Below the pieces are notes generated by a model. It was not told the DNA's origin and searched no databases. It was given only the letters and a program-made list of their open reading frames with translations. Shown here piece by piece: positions 52,405-60,540 of a stretch of DNA of 64,000 nt (position 1 is its first letter; each line of letters starts with the position of its first letter). The stretch covers positions 1 to 64,000 of the forward strand of contig NZ_VOBG01000022.1 in NCBI RefSeq assembly GCF_008369295.1, in the 5' to 3' direction. The position numbers and the translations under genes were made by a program. The stretch comes from Pseudomonas sp. ANT_H4 (GTDB taxonomy: Bacteria > Pseudomonadota > Gammaproteobacteria > Pseudomonadales > Pseudomonadaceae).

Positions 52405-53876
52405 TTCACGTTGATCCAAGTGGGCTGGCGCTGGCGGATCTGCTCGATATCGCCTTGCGGGATACGCCGGCAGCCCTCAGCCATGAAGCCCGCCAGCGTA
52501 TCGATGCCGGGCACCAACTGCTGCTCAAACTTGCTGCCGAGGGCCAGCCGATCTACGGCGTGACCACCGGCCTCGGCGCGGCGGTGGATGTGCAGGTGCC
52601 TCTGGACGATCCGCTGTTGCAAGCGCGCATCCCGTTGGGACGTGCCGTGGGCGTTGGGCGTTTGGCCAATCGTCAGGAGTTGCGGGCAATCATCACCGCA
52701 CGCTTGGCGGGGCTGGCTCAGGGACGTTCGGGGATTTCCCCGGCAGCGGCTGACAGTCTGCTGGCTTTGCTCAATGCCGGGATCGAGCCTGAGGTGCCGT
52801 TGCTGGGTTCCCTCGGTGAGAGCGATCTGGCACCGCTGGCGCACTTGAGTCTGGCGCTGTTGGGCGAGGGTTGGGTGCGATGTGATGGGGAGCGAATGCC
52901 TGCCGACCAGGCGCTGCAACGCTATGGGCTGCAACCGGCGCGACTGATAGGCAAGGATGGCCTGGCGCTGGTGTCGGCGAATTCGGCCAGTGTCGGCCTT
53001 GGCGCGTTACTTGTTGCCGAGACCGATCGGGCGTTGCAGGCGTTGTTGGCAGGCATCGCACTGTCCTGTGAGGGCTATCGCGCCAACCTCAGTCCGTTCC
53101 AGCCCTGGGCCTCGCGGTTGCGTCCGGCGGCCGGGCAAACCGAGCAGTCGGCGGCGTTGTTGCGGCTGCTGGAGGGTGGTGAGTTGGCCGCCAACCCGCG
53201 TCGTCTGCAAGACCCGTTGAGCTTTCGTTGTGCCATGGTGGTTCAAGGCGCGGCGCAGCAAACGTTGCAGCAGTTGCGTGAACAGATTGAGCTGGAACTG
53301 GCCAGCGGTGCTGACAACCCGGCGTTGATCAGCGAAGAACAGCAAGTGCTGGCGACGGCTAATTTCGACAGCACCCATCTGGCGTTGGCGGGAGAGGGAT
53401 TGGGGTTGGCGCTGAGTCGCGTGGCGGCTTGTTCGGCTGAACGGGTTGCCAAGTTGTTGTCACCGACCTCCAGTGAGTTACCACGCTTTCTGGTCAGCCA
53501 ACCCGGCCATGTCGGCATGGCGGCGTTGCAACGTACCAGCGCAGCGTTGCTGGCCGAGATAGGGCACTTGGCCAACCCGCTGCCGGCGGTGAGCGTGCCG
53601 GTGGCGGATCGCGTTGAGGATTATGCCGGGCAGGCCTTGGCGGTTATTGAGAAGACGCGCCAGCTTACTCAGCGTGTGTTGTGGCTGGCCAGTATCGAAT
53701 TGATCGTGGCGGCGCAGGCGGTGGACCTGCGTGGCACGGTTCGATTAGGGGAGGGCGCCGAGCATATCCATCGGGCCGTTCGCAGTCAGGTGGCCCACCT
53801 GGATCAGGATCGCTCGGGATCAGTGGATGTGCTGGCCTTGGCTGCGTTTATAGGCAGCGGCGCACTCCTCTGGTAA
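52401..53876 (+). CDS. Histidine ammonia-lyase homologue lacking the MIO tripeptide
   Basis: A 491-residue protein of the HAL/PAL fold. YGVTTGLGA with Tyr52 matches the catalytic Tyr block of HutH, and DLAPLAHLSLALLGEG follows the active-site loop. In active ammonia-lyases the loop is GASGDLAPLAH, whose Ala-Ser-Gly cyclises to the MIO electrophile. Here it is GES-DLAPLAH (residues 139-142): Ala is replaced by Glu and Gly is deleted, so no MIO can form. MIO-free members of this fold include ergothionase, which eliminates trimethylamine. LQDPLSFRC replaces QDPYSLRC. An ergothionase-like elimination is plausible; the substrate is inferred only from context. Confidence 0.85.
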   Translation: MIHVDPSGLALADLLDIALRDTPAALSHEARQRIDAGHQLLLKLAAEGQPIYGVTTGLGAAVDVQVPLDDPLLQARIPLGRAVGVGRLANRQELRAIITARLAGLAQGRSGISPAAADSLLALLNAGIEPEVPLLGSLGESDLAPLAHLSLALLGEGWVRCDGERMPADQALQRYGLQPARLIGKDGLALVSANSASVGLGALLVAETDRALQALLAGIALSCEGYRANLSPFQPWASRLRPAAGQTEQSAALLRLLEGGELAANPRRLQDPLSFRCAMVVQGAAQQTLQQLREQIELELASGADNPALISEEQQVLATANFDSTHLALAGEGLGLALSRVAACSAERVAKLLSPTSSELPRFLVSQPGHVGMAALQRTSAALLAEIGHLANPLPAVSVPVADRVEDYAGQALAVIEKTRQLTQRVLWLASIELIVAAQAVDLRGTVRLGEGAEHIHRAVRSQVAHLDQDRSGSVDVLALAAFIGSGALLW

Positions 53877-54365
53877 TGGCATTTCAGGTCATGCCTTGGC
53901 CAATCCCCCCGCGACGTCGTCCTGGTCAACAACTATCAATGCGTTATTACAGATGCTGGCCGATTAATGGCCTTGCATAGCGCCAAGCCCTGTCTATGCT
54001 CACCCATAACCATTTATGTCGCTTGCCATATCAAGCGTTTTGAGTGGATTTCAATAGTGATCAACTATCACTATTGAAAATATGAATGAAACGAGTGCGC
54101 ATGCCAAGGCGCCGGGAAAAAGGGAGTGGTGGTTTAAATGGATTTGCGTGTGTCGGTTGAAGCAGGCCCCAGACGGGGCCATCAAGAAAAGGATGACTTG
54201 ATAAGAGTGTTGCCTCATGGACTCTCCGATTAACCATCACTTATCGATCGCCTGACACTTGTCCTGTCTCTGGACGACTGCGTTTGCCTGTTTTGTGGAA
54301 AGTGGTAGTGGGTCAAATACAAAAACTAACCGTCAATCAAAGACAGCGCTGAAGGTGATCCGATC
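53877..54365. other. Long intergenic region with an exact inverted repeat
   Basis: 489 bp with no credible gene. It holds a perfect 13-bp inverted repeat at 54049-54079 (TTTCAATAGTGAT, loop CAACT) and a GGCCCC-AGAC-GGGGCC hairpin at 54165-54180. The base composition is more AT-rich than the flanks. It should contain the promoter of the BdlA-like gene and may hide a small RNA. Confidence 0.6.
54049..54079. repeat. Perfect 13-bp inverted repeat
   Basis: TTTCAATAGTGAT and ATCACTATTGAAA around CAACT. There is no T tract, so an operator or RNA structure is more likely than a terminator. Confidence 0.75.
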
Positions 54366-55685
54366 ATGTTTAACCGCCAACACAAATCCGCCCTGCTGGA
54401 AATCGAGCGTTTTTCCTGCGCGCTGACCGAGGCCAAAGCCAAGCTGGCGGCCATTAGCCGATCCATGGCGATGATCGAGTTCGATTGCAACGGCATGGTG
54501 CTTGATGCCAATGAGAATTTCTGCAAGGCCATGGGCTACAGCACTGAAGAACTCCGTGGCAAGCATCACCGGATTTTTTGTGAAGAGTCGTTCTACCGCA
54601 GCGACGCCTACGCCAAGTTGTGGCGAGACCTCGCCCGAGGCGAACCGATCAGTGGCACCTTTATGCGCTTGAATAAAAGCGGTCAGGAAGTGTGGCTGGA
54701 AGCCAGTTATATGCCGGTGATCGGCGCCGACAACAAGGTGCAGAGCGTAATCAAGGTGGCGTCGGACATCTCGGCACGGGTCCATCACGAACATGAGAAC
54801 CAAAGCCTGATGGACGCCATCGGTCGCTCCATGGCGGTGATCGAGTTCACCCCGCAGGGCCAGATCATCAATGCCAACGAAAATTTTCTGAAGACGGTGA
54901 AGTACTCCCTCAACGAAATCGTAGGTCAGCACCACAGCATATTCTGTCATCGCAACGAAACCGATTCGCCGGCATACAAGGCGTTTTGGGCCTCTCTCAA
55001 TCGCGGCGAATACCACTCTCATCGGTTTGAACGTAAGGACAAATACGGGCAGACGTTATTCCTGGAAGCCTCTTATAACCCGATCTTCGATGCTAGCGGG
55101 CGGCTGTACAAAGTGGTGAAGTTCGCCAGTGATATTACCGATCAAGTCACCACCCTGCGCACCGCCGCCGAGTCGGCCCACAGCACCTCGGTACAAAACG
55201 ACGTCTGCGCCCGAAAAGGCTCGGAAGTGGTCCAGCAAACGGTGCAGATCATCGAAGAAATTTCCCGCGACCTCAACGAGGCGGCGCTGAGCATCGATGC
55301 GGTGAGTAAGCAGTCGGACATCATTGGCAGCATCGTCCAGACCATTCGCGGCATTGCCGATCAAACCAACTTGCTGGCACTCAATGCCGCCATTGAAGCA
55401 GCTCGCGCCGGCGAGCATGGCAGAGGCTTTGCGGTGGTGGCCGATGAAGTGCGCAGCCTGGCGGCTCGCACCAGTCAGGCGACCCTGGAGATTGTCGATG
55501 TGGTGCGCAAGAACCACGACCTGTCGTTGAGCGCGGTGTCGAGCATGCAGTCGAGCTTGAGTCGCACCGGGCTTGGCGTGGAATTGGCCAATGAGGCGGG
55601 GCAAGTGATTCTGGAAATTCAGGAAGGCTCACGGCATGTGGTGGATGCTATCAGTCAGTTCAACTCGACGTTGCAGTTGCAATAA
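54366..55685 (+). CDS. bdlA: BdlA-like PAS-PAS-methyl-accepting chemotaxis protein
   Basis: A 439-residue soluble sensor with no membrane helix: two PAS domains (about 28-135 and 147-262; both contain a MAxIEF start and NANENF) and a short methyl-accepting signalling domain (about 270-439) with the conserved hairpin tip GIADQTNLLALNAAIEAARAGEHGRGFAVVADEVR. Domain order and lack of membrane anchor match BdlA, which controls biofilm dispersal in P. aeruginosa through c-di-GMP-linked signalling. The symbol rests on architecture. Confidence 0.75.
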   Translation: MFNRQHKSALLEIERFSCALTEAKAKLAAISRSMAMIEFDCNGMVLDANENFCKAMGYSTEELRGKHHRIFCEESFYRSDAYAKLWRDLARGEPISGTFMRLNKSGQEVWLEASYMPVIGADNKVQSVIKVASDISARVHHEHENQSLMDAIGRSMAVIEFTPQGQIINANENFLKTVKYSLNEIVGQHHSIFCHRNETDSPAYKAFWASLNRGEYHSHRFERKDKYGQTLFLEASYNPIFDASGRLYKVVKFASDITDQVTTLRTAAESAHSTSVQNDVCARKGSEVVQQTVQIIEEISRDLNEAALSIDAVSKQSDIIGSIVQTIRGIADQTNLLALNAAIEAARAGEHGRGFAVVADEVRSLAARTSQATLEIVDVVRKNHDLSLSAVSSMQSSLSRTGLGVELANEAGQVILEIQEGSRHVVDAISQFNSTLQLQ

Positions 55686-55696
55686 CCCCCTGCAGT

Positions 55697-55773
55697 TGTC
55701 GAGCCCAAGCGAGGCTATCAGATCAGCCCCCAGCACCAAGTTGCCCCCAACGCAGCCTCGCTGGGGCTCGACA
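55697..55773. repeat. Inverted pair of the 20-bp dispersed repeat
   Basis: 55697-55716 (TGTCGAGCCCAAGCGAGGCT) is nearly the complement of 55754-55773 (AGCCTCGCTGGGGCTCGACA); the latter also occurs at 42335-42354. The pair encloses 37 bp. Confidence 0.7.
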
Positions 55774-55809
55774 GAGTCTCTACGGGAGACAGCGCATGTT
55801 CAGCTGCGA

Positions 55810-56310
55810 TCAAATCGCCGCCAGGGTCTCTTTCACTGCCTGCACTTGCGGGTCGGCGGTTTTAGCCGCGATCTGTTCCGCAGTTTGTGCCTTCAAGCGG
55901 TCGGCCACTTCATTGGCAATCGAGGTCTGTTGCTCAATCGGCATGGATTTAACATCCTCTTCGGTCAGGCCCTTTTCCTTGAGGATCTGATCGCGAATAC
56001 GCTCGGCCGGGGTTTTGGTCATGTACTCGTTGAAGTCCGCCCGAGCCTGGGTGCTGGCCTCGGTTTTTGGCGTGGCGGTGGTCTCTGGCGTGGTTTGCAG
56101 TTGTACGCGGGTCTTGGCAAAGGCTGCCTCGACGTTGTCGGCGGTGGTATCCTTGGCCTTTTGCGTAGCCTGTACCTGTGTGGCGGTGACGGCGTTCTGC
56201 ACGTTTTGCATGACGCCGCTGTACAGCGCGCTGGCGGCGGCGTTGGCGGGGTCCATGTCGGAACGCTTGGATTGCTGAATCACTGAAGCAGCTTGGGTAT
56301 TGACCAACAT
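55810..56310 (-). CDS. Hypothetical protein, helical
   Basis: A 166-residue protein starting MLVNTQAASVIQQSKRSDMD. It is rich in Ala, Thr, Gln and Glu, probably helical and partly disordered (TTPETTATPKTEASTQ). The C-terminal half (YMTKTPAERIRDQILKEKGL) looks more ordered. No family is recognised and there is no signal peptide. Confidence 0.7.
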   Translation of the reverse strand: MLVNTQAASVIQQSKRSDMDPANAAASALYSGVMQNVQNAVTATQVQATQKAKDTTADNVEAAFAKTRVQLQTTPETTATPKTEASTQARADFNEYMTKTPAERIRDQILKEKGLTEEDVKSMPIEQQTSIANEVADRLKAQTAEQIAAKTADPQVQAVKETLAAI

Positions 56311-56340
56311 GATCGGGCACCTGTGAGTGTGGGCGGTGCG

Positions 56341-56493
56341 TCAGGTGGAGCAATTAGCGTGCCGAGGGGCAAATGCCCGGTTTACGGGCTGCGGTGCGGT
56401 GGTTGAGGCAACGTTTGTCCTGTAGACGGTCAAACATTGCCGGTGACAGGCAAGGCGCTTGGCGTCGATGCACAAGGCGTTGAGTCCTTTCAT
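56341..56493 (-). CDS. Possible 50-residue protein
   Basis: ATG 56493 is preceded by AAGGAC at 8 bases. The product (MKGLNALCIDAKRLACHRQ onward) has no recognised family and four Cys residues. It fills the gap between the GST and the helical hypothetical gene. Weakly supported. Confidence 0.25.
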   Translation of the reverse strand: MKGLNALCIDAKRLACHRQCLTVYRTNVASTTAPQPVNRAFAPRHANCST

Positions 56494-56509
56494 CGTGTAG
56501 TCCTTGTGC

Positions 56510-57142
56510 TTAGTTGTGACCGTCGAGGGCGAAGGTCTTGAAGCCAGGGCGTTGGCTGAGCTTTTCGTAGTAAGCGCTGACAGCAGGGTAGAACGGACGC
56601 GCCATGGGCGTCATCCGCCAGCGATGCACTGATAGTCCGATCAGGATGTCAGCGAGGGTGAAGTCTTCACCGGCCACGTAAGCCCCGGTTCGAATCAGCT
56701 GTTGTTCCAACAAGCCCATCTTGTCGTTCCAGCCACGTACGCCGGCGGCGATGCGTTGCGTGTCCTGGAAGTCGGGGTTGTTGCGCACCAGGGCGTGGAA
56801 GGCATAGCCCCAGGAGGGGTTGAGTTCGGTGGCTTGCCAGTCCATCCACTGCTCGACGCGTGCCCGCGCAGCCGGTTCGGTCGTCAGCAGGTCATGGCGT
56901 TGGTGCAGGCCCACCAGGTAGCGGCAGATGGTGTTGGATTCCCACAGCACGCCGTTTTCATCGAGGATCACCGGAACCTGGGCATTGGGGTTCAGGGCCA
57001 GGAATTCGGGCGACTGGGTTGGGGAGAAACCGATCCCCCAGTCCTCACGCTCGTAGGTGATGTCCAGTTCCTGGCAGGTCCACAGGACTTTTCGTACGTT
57101 GATGGACGAAGTGCGACCCAAGATTTTCAGCGTGTGTCCCAT
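56510..57142 (-). CDS. Glutathione S-transferase
   Basis: A 210-residue GST. The N-terminal thioredoxin-like domain has the catalytic-region Ser/Asn in LGRTSSINVRKVLW, the cis-Pro in NAQVPVI and the Glu-Ser glutathione-binding pair in LWESNTICRYL. The C-terminal helical domain carries the N-capping motif FTLADILIG. Substrate unknown. ATG 57142 (MGHTLKILGRT) is the family start. Confidence 0.9.
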   Translation of the reverse strand: MGHTLKILGRTSSINVRKVLWTCQELDITYEREDWGIGFSPTQSPEFLALNPNAQVPVILDENGVLWESNTICRYLVGLHQRHDLLTTEPAARARVEQWMDWQATELNPSWGYAFHALVRNNPDFQDTQRIAAGVRGWNDKMGLLEQQLIRTGAYVAGEDFTLADILIGLSVHRWRMTPMARPFYPAVSAYYEKLSQRPGFKTFALDGHN

Positions 57143-57216
57143 GGTGCTTCCCTGACAATGGTGAATTGGCAGCAGGCAATTTAGCAGGGACGTGGGATGG
57201 CAACGAGGTTGTTTAA

Positions 57217-57236
57217 GATCGTTCCCACGCTCTGCG
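57217..57236. repeat. Half copy of the TTCCCACGC repeat
   Basis: GATCGTTCCCACGCTCTGCG matches the left half and loop of the palindrome at 37784-37808; the right arm is lost. Confidence 0.5.
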
Positions 57237-57273
57237 CCACCAGTACGCAGGGGTTGAGTCATGCGCGATCGGC

Positions 57274-58302
57274 TTAGGTACTCTCGCGCACCATCAACTC
57301 AAACCCCATATCCACCACCGGCTTGGCAATTTTGTTACCCGCCAACAGCGTCAATAAATGCTCAGCTGCCCGTCGGCCAATGGCCTCCCGAGGCGTACTG
57401 ATACTGCTCAGGCGCGGCACCATGAATGAGGACGCGGGCAGGTCGTTGAAACCCAATACTGCCACTTGTTCCGGCACCTTGATTGAGTGGCGCAGGGCTT
57501 CCAGCAGGGCGCCTTGGGCCAGGTCGTCGTTGCCGAAAAAGATCGCATCCACATCGGGATGGCTGGCCAGCATTTGCAGGAACAGTTCACCGCCCAGGCC
57601 AACGGATGACGGACGCGGTGTCAGCAGCTCCAGGTCTGGGTCATACAGCCTGGCCTGTTGCAATGCCCGGCGAAAGCCTTCGCCTCGCAGCAGGGTGCGC
57701 TGGTCCAGTTGCGCGCCGATGTAGGCCAAGCGCTTGCGGCCCCGCGAGATCAGGTGCTTGGCAGCGGTTTCGCCGGCGCTGGTTTGCGAGAAGCCAACGC
57801 AGTTCAAGCCAGCGCCAGGGTCCAGATCCATCATGTATACACATGGCACATTGCTCGACTCGACCATGCGGCGGGAGCTTTCGGTGCGATCAAATCCGGT
57901 CAGCAGCAAGCCACGCGGCTGATAGGCCATGTAGTTGCGCAGCAGGTTTTCTTCTTCGTCACGGGAGTAATGGGTGTTGCCAATCAGCACCTCAAAGCCT
58001 TTGGGCCGCAGCACCTGATGAATGGCTTCTAGGGTTTCGATGAACAACAGGTTGGACAACGACGGTACCAGCACCACCACCGACTGGCTCTGGGCCGAAG
58101 CCAGGGCGCGGGCGGCGGGGTTGACCACGTAGCTCAGCTCGGCGGCGGCCTTCTGCACTTTTTCCACCAGTTCGGTGGCCACGGTGCTGATACCGCGCAA
58201 GGCCCTGGAGGCGGTAATCGGACTGACACCGGCCAGGCGTGCAACTTCGTTGAGGGTGGGGCGTCCCGTCGTGCGGGTATTCTTATCGTTCTTGGAGGTC
58301 AT
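57274..58302 (-). CDS. gntR: GntR, LacI-family gluconate repressor
   Basis: A 342-residue LacI-type regulator: N-terminal HTH with hinge (LNEVARLAGVSPITASRALRG and PAARALAS) and a periplasmic-binding-type sensor domain. It is divergent from gntK and gntP, and a 14-bp motif that fits the reported Pseudomonas GntR operator appears in its own promoter, before gntK and before gntP. Gluconate or 6-phosphogluconate release is expected from the family. MTSKNDKN at 58302 is used as the start. Confidence 0.92.
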   Translation of the reverse strand: MTSKNDKNTRTTGRPTLNEVARLAGVSPITASRALRGISTVATELVEKVQKAAAELSYVVNPAARALASAQSQSVVVLVPSLSNLLFIETLEAIHQVLRPKGFEVLIGNTHYSRDEEENLLRNYMAYQPRGLLLTGFDRTESSRRMVESSNVPCVYMMDLDPGAGLNCVGFSQTSAGETAAKHLISRGRKRLAYIGAQLDQRTLLRGEGFRRALQQARLYDPDLELLTPRPSSVGLGGELFLQMLASHPDVDAIFFGNDDLAQGALLEALRHSIKVPEQVAVLGFNDLPASSFMVPRLSSISTPREAIGRRAAEHLLTLLAGNKIAKPVVDMGFELMVREST

Positions 58303-58331
58303 CAGGCGGCTTGCCAAACAAAAATCGAGGC

Positions 58332-58348
58332 ACTAAGGTAGCGCTGTC
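58332..58348. promoter_or_regulatory. GntR operator, copy 1 (gntR promoter)
   Basis: ACTAAGGTAGCGCTGTC fits the reported AC-N-AAG-N-TAGCGCT operator completely. It is 30 bp upstream of the gntR start. Confidence 0.75.
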
Positions 58349-58481
58349 TCCAGAAGCCTGCAAATACTTGAGCGTCGGGTTGCCTGATCCTGTTTGAGTC
58401 CCTGGCGAGGATGCACGCGTCACTCCATAAAAATGACAAGAAGGCGCGGGAAAGCCTATTTTTGCATTAGTCTTACGGCTG

Positions 58482-58498
58482 GCAAAGGTAGCGCTGTC
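58482..58498 (+). promoter_or_regulatory. GntR operator, copy 2 (before gntK)
   Basis: GCAAAGGTAGCGCTGTC: shares the 14-base AAGGTAGCGCTGTC core with copies 1 and 3. It ends 19 bp before the gntK start, so binding would block transcription or initiation directly. Confidence 0.75.
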
Positions 58499-58516
58499 TG
58501 CGTCCTGAGGTGTTTC

Positions 58517-59050
58517 ATGAGTCAACCTGTTACTGCCCTGGTGATCATGGGTGTTTCTGGCTGTGGCAAGTCCAGCGTCAGCGAGGCTTTGTGCCTGTTG
58601 AACGGCGCCACGGCCATCGAAGGCGATAGCTTTCATCCTGCCGCCAACATCGAAAAAATGAGCGCTGGTCACCCCCTCAACGACGACGACCGTGCCGGCT
58701 GGCTCGACATCCTCTGTGAGGAGCTGCGCCGTTCGCTTAAAGCTGGCGAGCATCCGGTGCTGACCTGTTCTGCCCTGAAGAAGAAATACCGCGACCACCT
58801 GCGCGAGGCTGCGCCGGGCCTGGGTTTTGTCTTCCTGGAGCTGACTCGTGAGGTCGCCGCCGACCGCGTCTCCCATCGCCCCGGCCATTTCATGCCAGCG
58901 AGCCTGATCGACAGCCAGTTTGCCACCCTCGAATCCCCGGTGGGCGAGCCGTTGACCCTGGCGCTGAATGCCAGCAAAGACAGCGTCGAGCAATTGGCCG
59001 AGCAAACCGATGCCTGGTGGCGCCAACACGGCTTTGAACCAATCAAATAA
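58517..59050 (+). CDS. gntK: Gluconokinase
   Basis: A 177-residue P-loop kinase: Walker A GVSGCGKSS, then EGDSFHPAANIEKMSAGHPLNDDDRAGWL and CSALKKKYRDHLRE, the GntK signatures. It phosphorylates gluconate to 6-phosphogluconate, joining the Entner-Doudoroff route downstream of Zwf and Pgl. ATG 58517 (MSQPVTALVIMG) is the family start. It is followed by gntP after 85 bp. Confidence 0.95.
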   Translation: MSQPVTALVIMGVSGCGKSSVSEALCLLNGATAIEGDSFHPAANIEKMSAGHPLNDDDRAGWLDILCEELRRSLKAGEHPVLTCSALKKKYRDHLREAAPGLGFVFLELTREVAADRVSHRPGHFMPASLIDSQFATLESPVGEPLTLALNASKDSVEQLAEQTDAWWRQHGFEPIK

Positions 59051-59061
59051 TTTTTTGCCGG

Positions 59062-59077
59062 ACAAGGTAGCGCTGTC
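59062..59077 (+). promoter_or_regulatory. GntR operator, copy 3 (before gntP)
   Basis: ACAAGGTAGCGCTGTC with the same 14-base core, embedded in a GGACA/TGTCC palindrome, 58 bp before the gntP start. Confidence 0.7.
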
Positions 59078-59135
59078 CTGACGCAGGAAATTCAATACCC
59101 GCTTTAATAACAACAACAAACAGGAGACACCCCCC

Positions 59136-60488
59136 ATGTTTGGCATGTCCCACGATTCCTACCTGCTGCTTGATGCAGTGGTCACCATTATCGGGTTGAT
59201 CGTCTTGATCACTCGGTTCAAGTTCCATCCGTTCATTGCGCTGATCATCGCGGCAGGCTTCCTTGGTCTGACCTCGGGCATGCCTGTGGACAAGATCATC
59301 AAGGCGTTTCAGGACGGCTTCGGCGGGGTGCTTGGCTTTGTCGGGATTATCCTGGCGCTGGGTACGATGCTTGGCAAGATGATGGCCGAATCGGGAGGTG
59401 CTGATCAGATCGCCCAGACCCTGATCCGCGCCTTCGGTAAGGAGCGGGTGCAGTGGGCGATGATGTTTGCGGCGTTCCTAGTGGGCATCCCGCTGTTCTT
59501 CGAGATCGGCTTTGTGCTGTTGATCCCGCTGGTGTTTATCGTCGCCCGCCGCACCGGCGTGTCGCTGATCAAGATCGGTATCCCGCTGCTGGCCGGCCTG
59601 TCGGCGGTCCACGGGCTGGTGCCACCGCACCCGGGCCCGCTGCTGGCCATTGGCGTGTTTGGTGCCGATATCGGCAAGACCATTCTCTACGGCCTGATTG
59701 TCGCGCTGCCTACGGCGATCATTGCCGGCCCGCTCTACGGCACGTTCATTGCCAAGTACATCCCCGGCAACCCGTCCCAGGAACTGGTGGATCAACTGGC
59801 TCGCGAATCAGACTCCAAAACGCTGCCGAGCTTCAGCGTAACCCTGATCACCGTGTTGCTGCCCGTCTTCCTGATGCTGCTGAAAACCTTCGCCGACATT
59901 GCCCTGCCGGACGGCCATATCGTGCGCAACTGGATGGACATGATCGGCCACCCCATCAGCGCCTTGCTCCTGGCGTTGCTGCTGTCGCTGTACACCTTTG
60001 GCCATCGCCAGGGCATCGGTTCCAAACAGATTCTCAAGTTGCTCGACGCCAGCCTGGCGCCGACCGCAGCCATCATCCTGATCATCGGTGCAGGCGGCGG
60101 CTTCAAGCAGATGCTGGTGACCAGTGGCGTGGGTGACGTAATTGGCCATATGGCGGTGACAGCGCAGATCAATCCGATTCTGCTGGCGTGGCTGGTGGCG
60201 GCGGTGATTCGCGTGGCGACCGGTTCGGCGACGGTGGCGACCATTACTGGTGCAGGCATCGTGGTGCCGGTGGTGGGGATGGTGCCGGGGGTGAACCTGG
60301 AGTTGCTGGTGCTGGCGACGGGTGCAGGGTCGTTGATTCTGTCTCACGTCAACGATGCTGGGTTCTGGCTGGTCAAGCAGTACTTCAACATGACCGTGGC
60401 CGAGACCTTCAAGACCTGGACGGCGATGGAGACGATTCTGTCCATCGTGGCGTTGGGGTTCATCATGTTGCTGTCGTTGGTGGTGTAG
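59136..60488 (+). CDS. gntP: Gluconate permease (GntP family)
   Basis: A 450-residue transporter with about 12-14 membrane segments and GntP-family blocks (FHPFIALIIAAGFLGLTSGMP near residue 30, HGLVPPHPGPLLAIGVFGADIG near 155, and SHVNDAGFWLVKQYFNMTVAET near the end). It imports gluconate by proton symport. The gene is preceded by GntR operator copy 3, suggesting a separate promoter from gntK. Confidence 0.94.
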   Translation: MFGMSHDSYLLLDAVVTIIGLIVLITRFKFHPFIALIIAAGFLGLTSGMPVDKIIKAFQDGFGGVLGFVGIILALGTMLGKMMAESGGADQIAQTLIRAFGKERVQWAMMFAAFLVGIPLFFEIGFVLLIPLVFIVARRTGVSLIKIGIPLLAGLSAVHGLVPPHPGPLLAIGVFGADIGKTILYGLIVALPTAIIAGPLYGTFIAKYIPGNPSQELVDQLARESDSKTLPSFSVTLITVLLPVFLMLLKTFADIALPDGHIVRNWMDMIGHPISALLLALLLSLYTFGHRQGIGSKQILKLLDASLAPTAAIILIIGAGGGFKQMLVTSGVGDVIGHMAVTAQINPILLAWLVAAVIRVATGSATVATITGAGIVVPVVGMVPGVNLELLVLATGAGSLILSHVNDAGFWLVKQYFNMTVAETFKTWTAMETILSIVALGFIMLLSLVV

Positions 60489-60506
60489 GCCACATCAGCG
60501 AACCAC

Positions 60507-60534
60507 TGTAGGAGCGAGCAAGCTCGCTCCTACA
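60507..60534. repeat. REP-type palindrome
   Basis: TGTAGGAGCGAGC and GCTCGCTCCTACA around AA, a perfect 13-bp stem between the convergent gntP and alaC genes. Confidence 0.85.
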
Positions 60535-60540
60535 TGTGTG

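Noticed and set aside
52401..53876. Calling the lyase HutH, histidine ammonia-lyase
   Set aside because: The MIO-forming Ala-Ser-Gly is absent and no other hut genes are nearby.
54165..54180. GGCCCC-AGAC-GGGGCC hairpin as a terminator for the lyase operon
   Set aside because: There is no T tract and it lies almost 300 bp past the stop.
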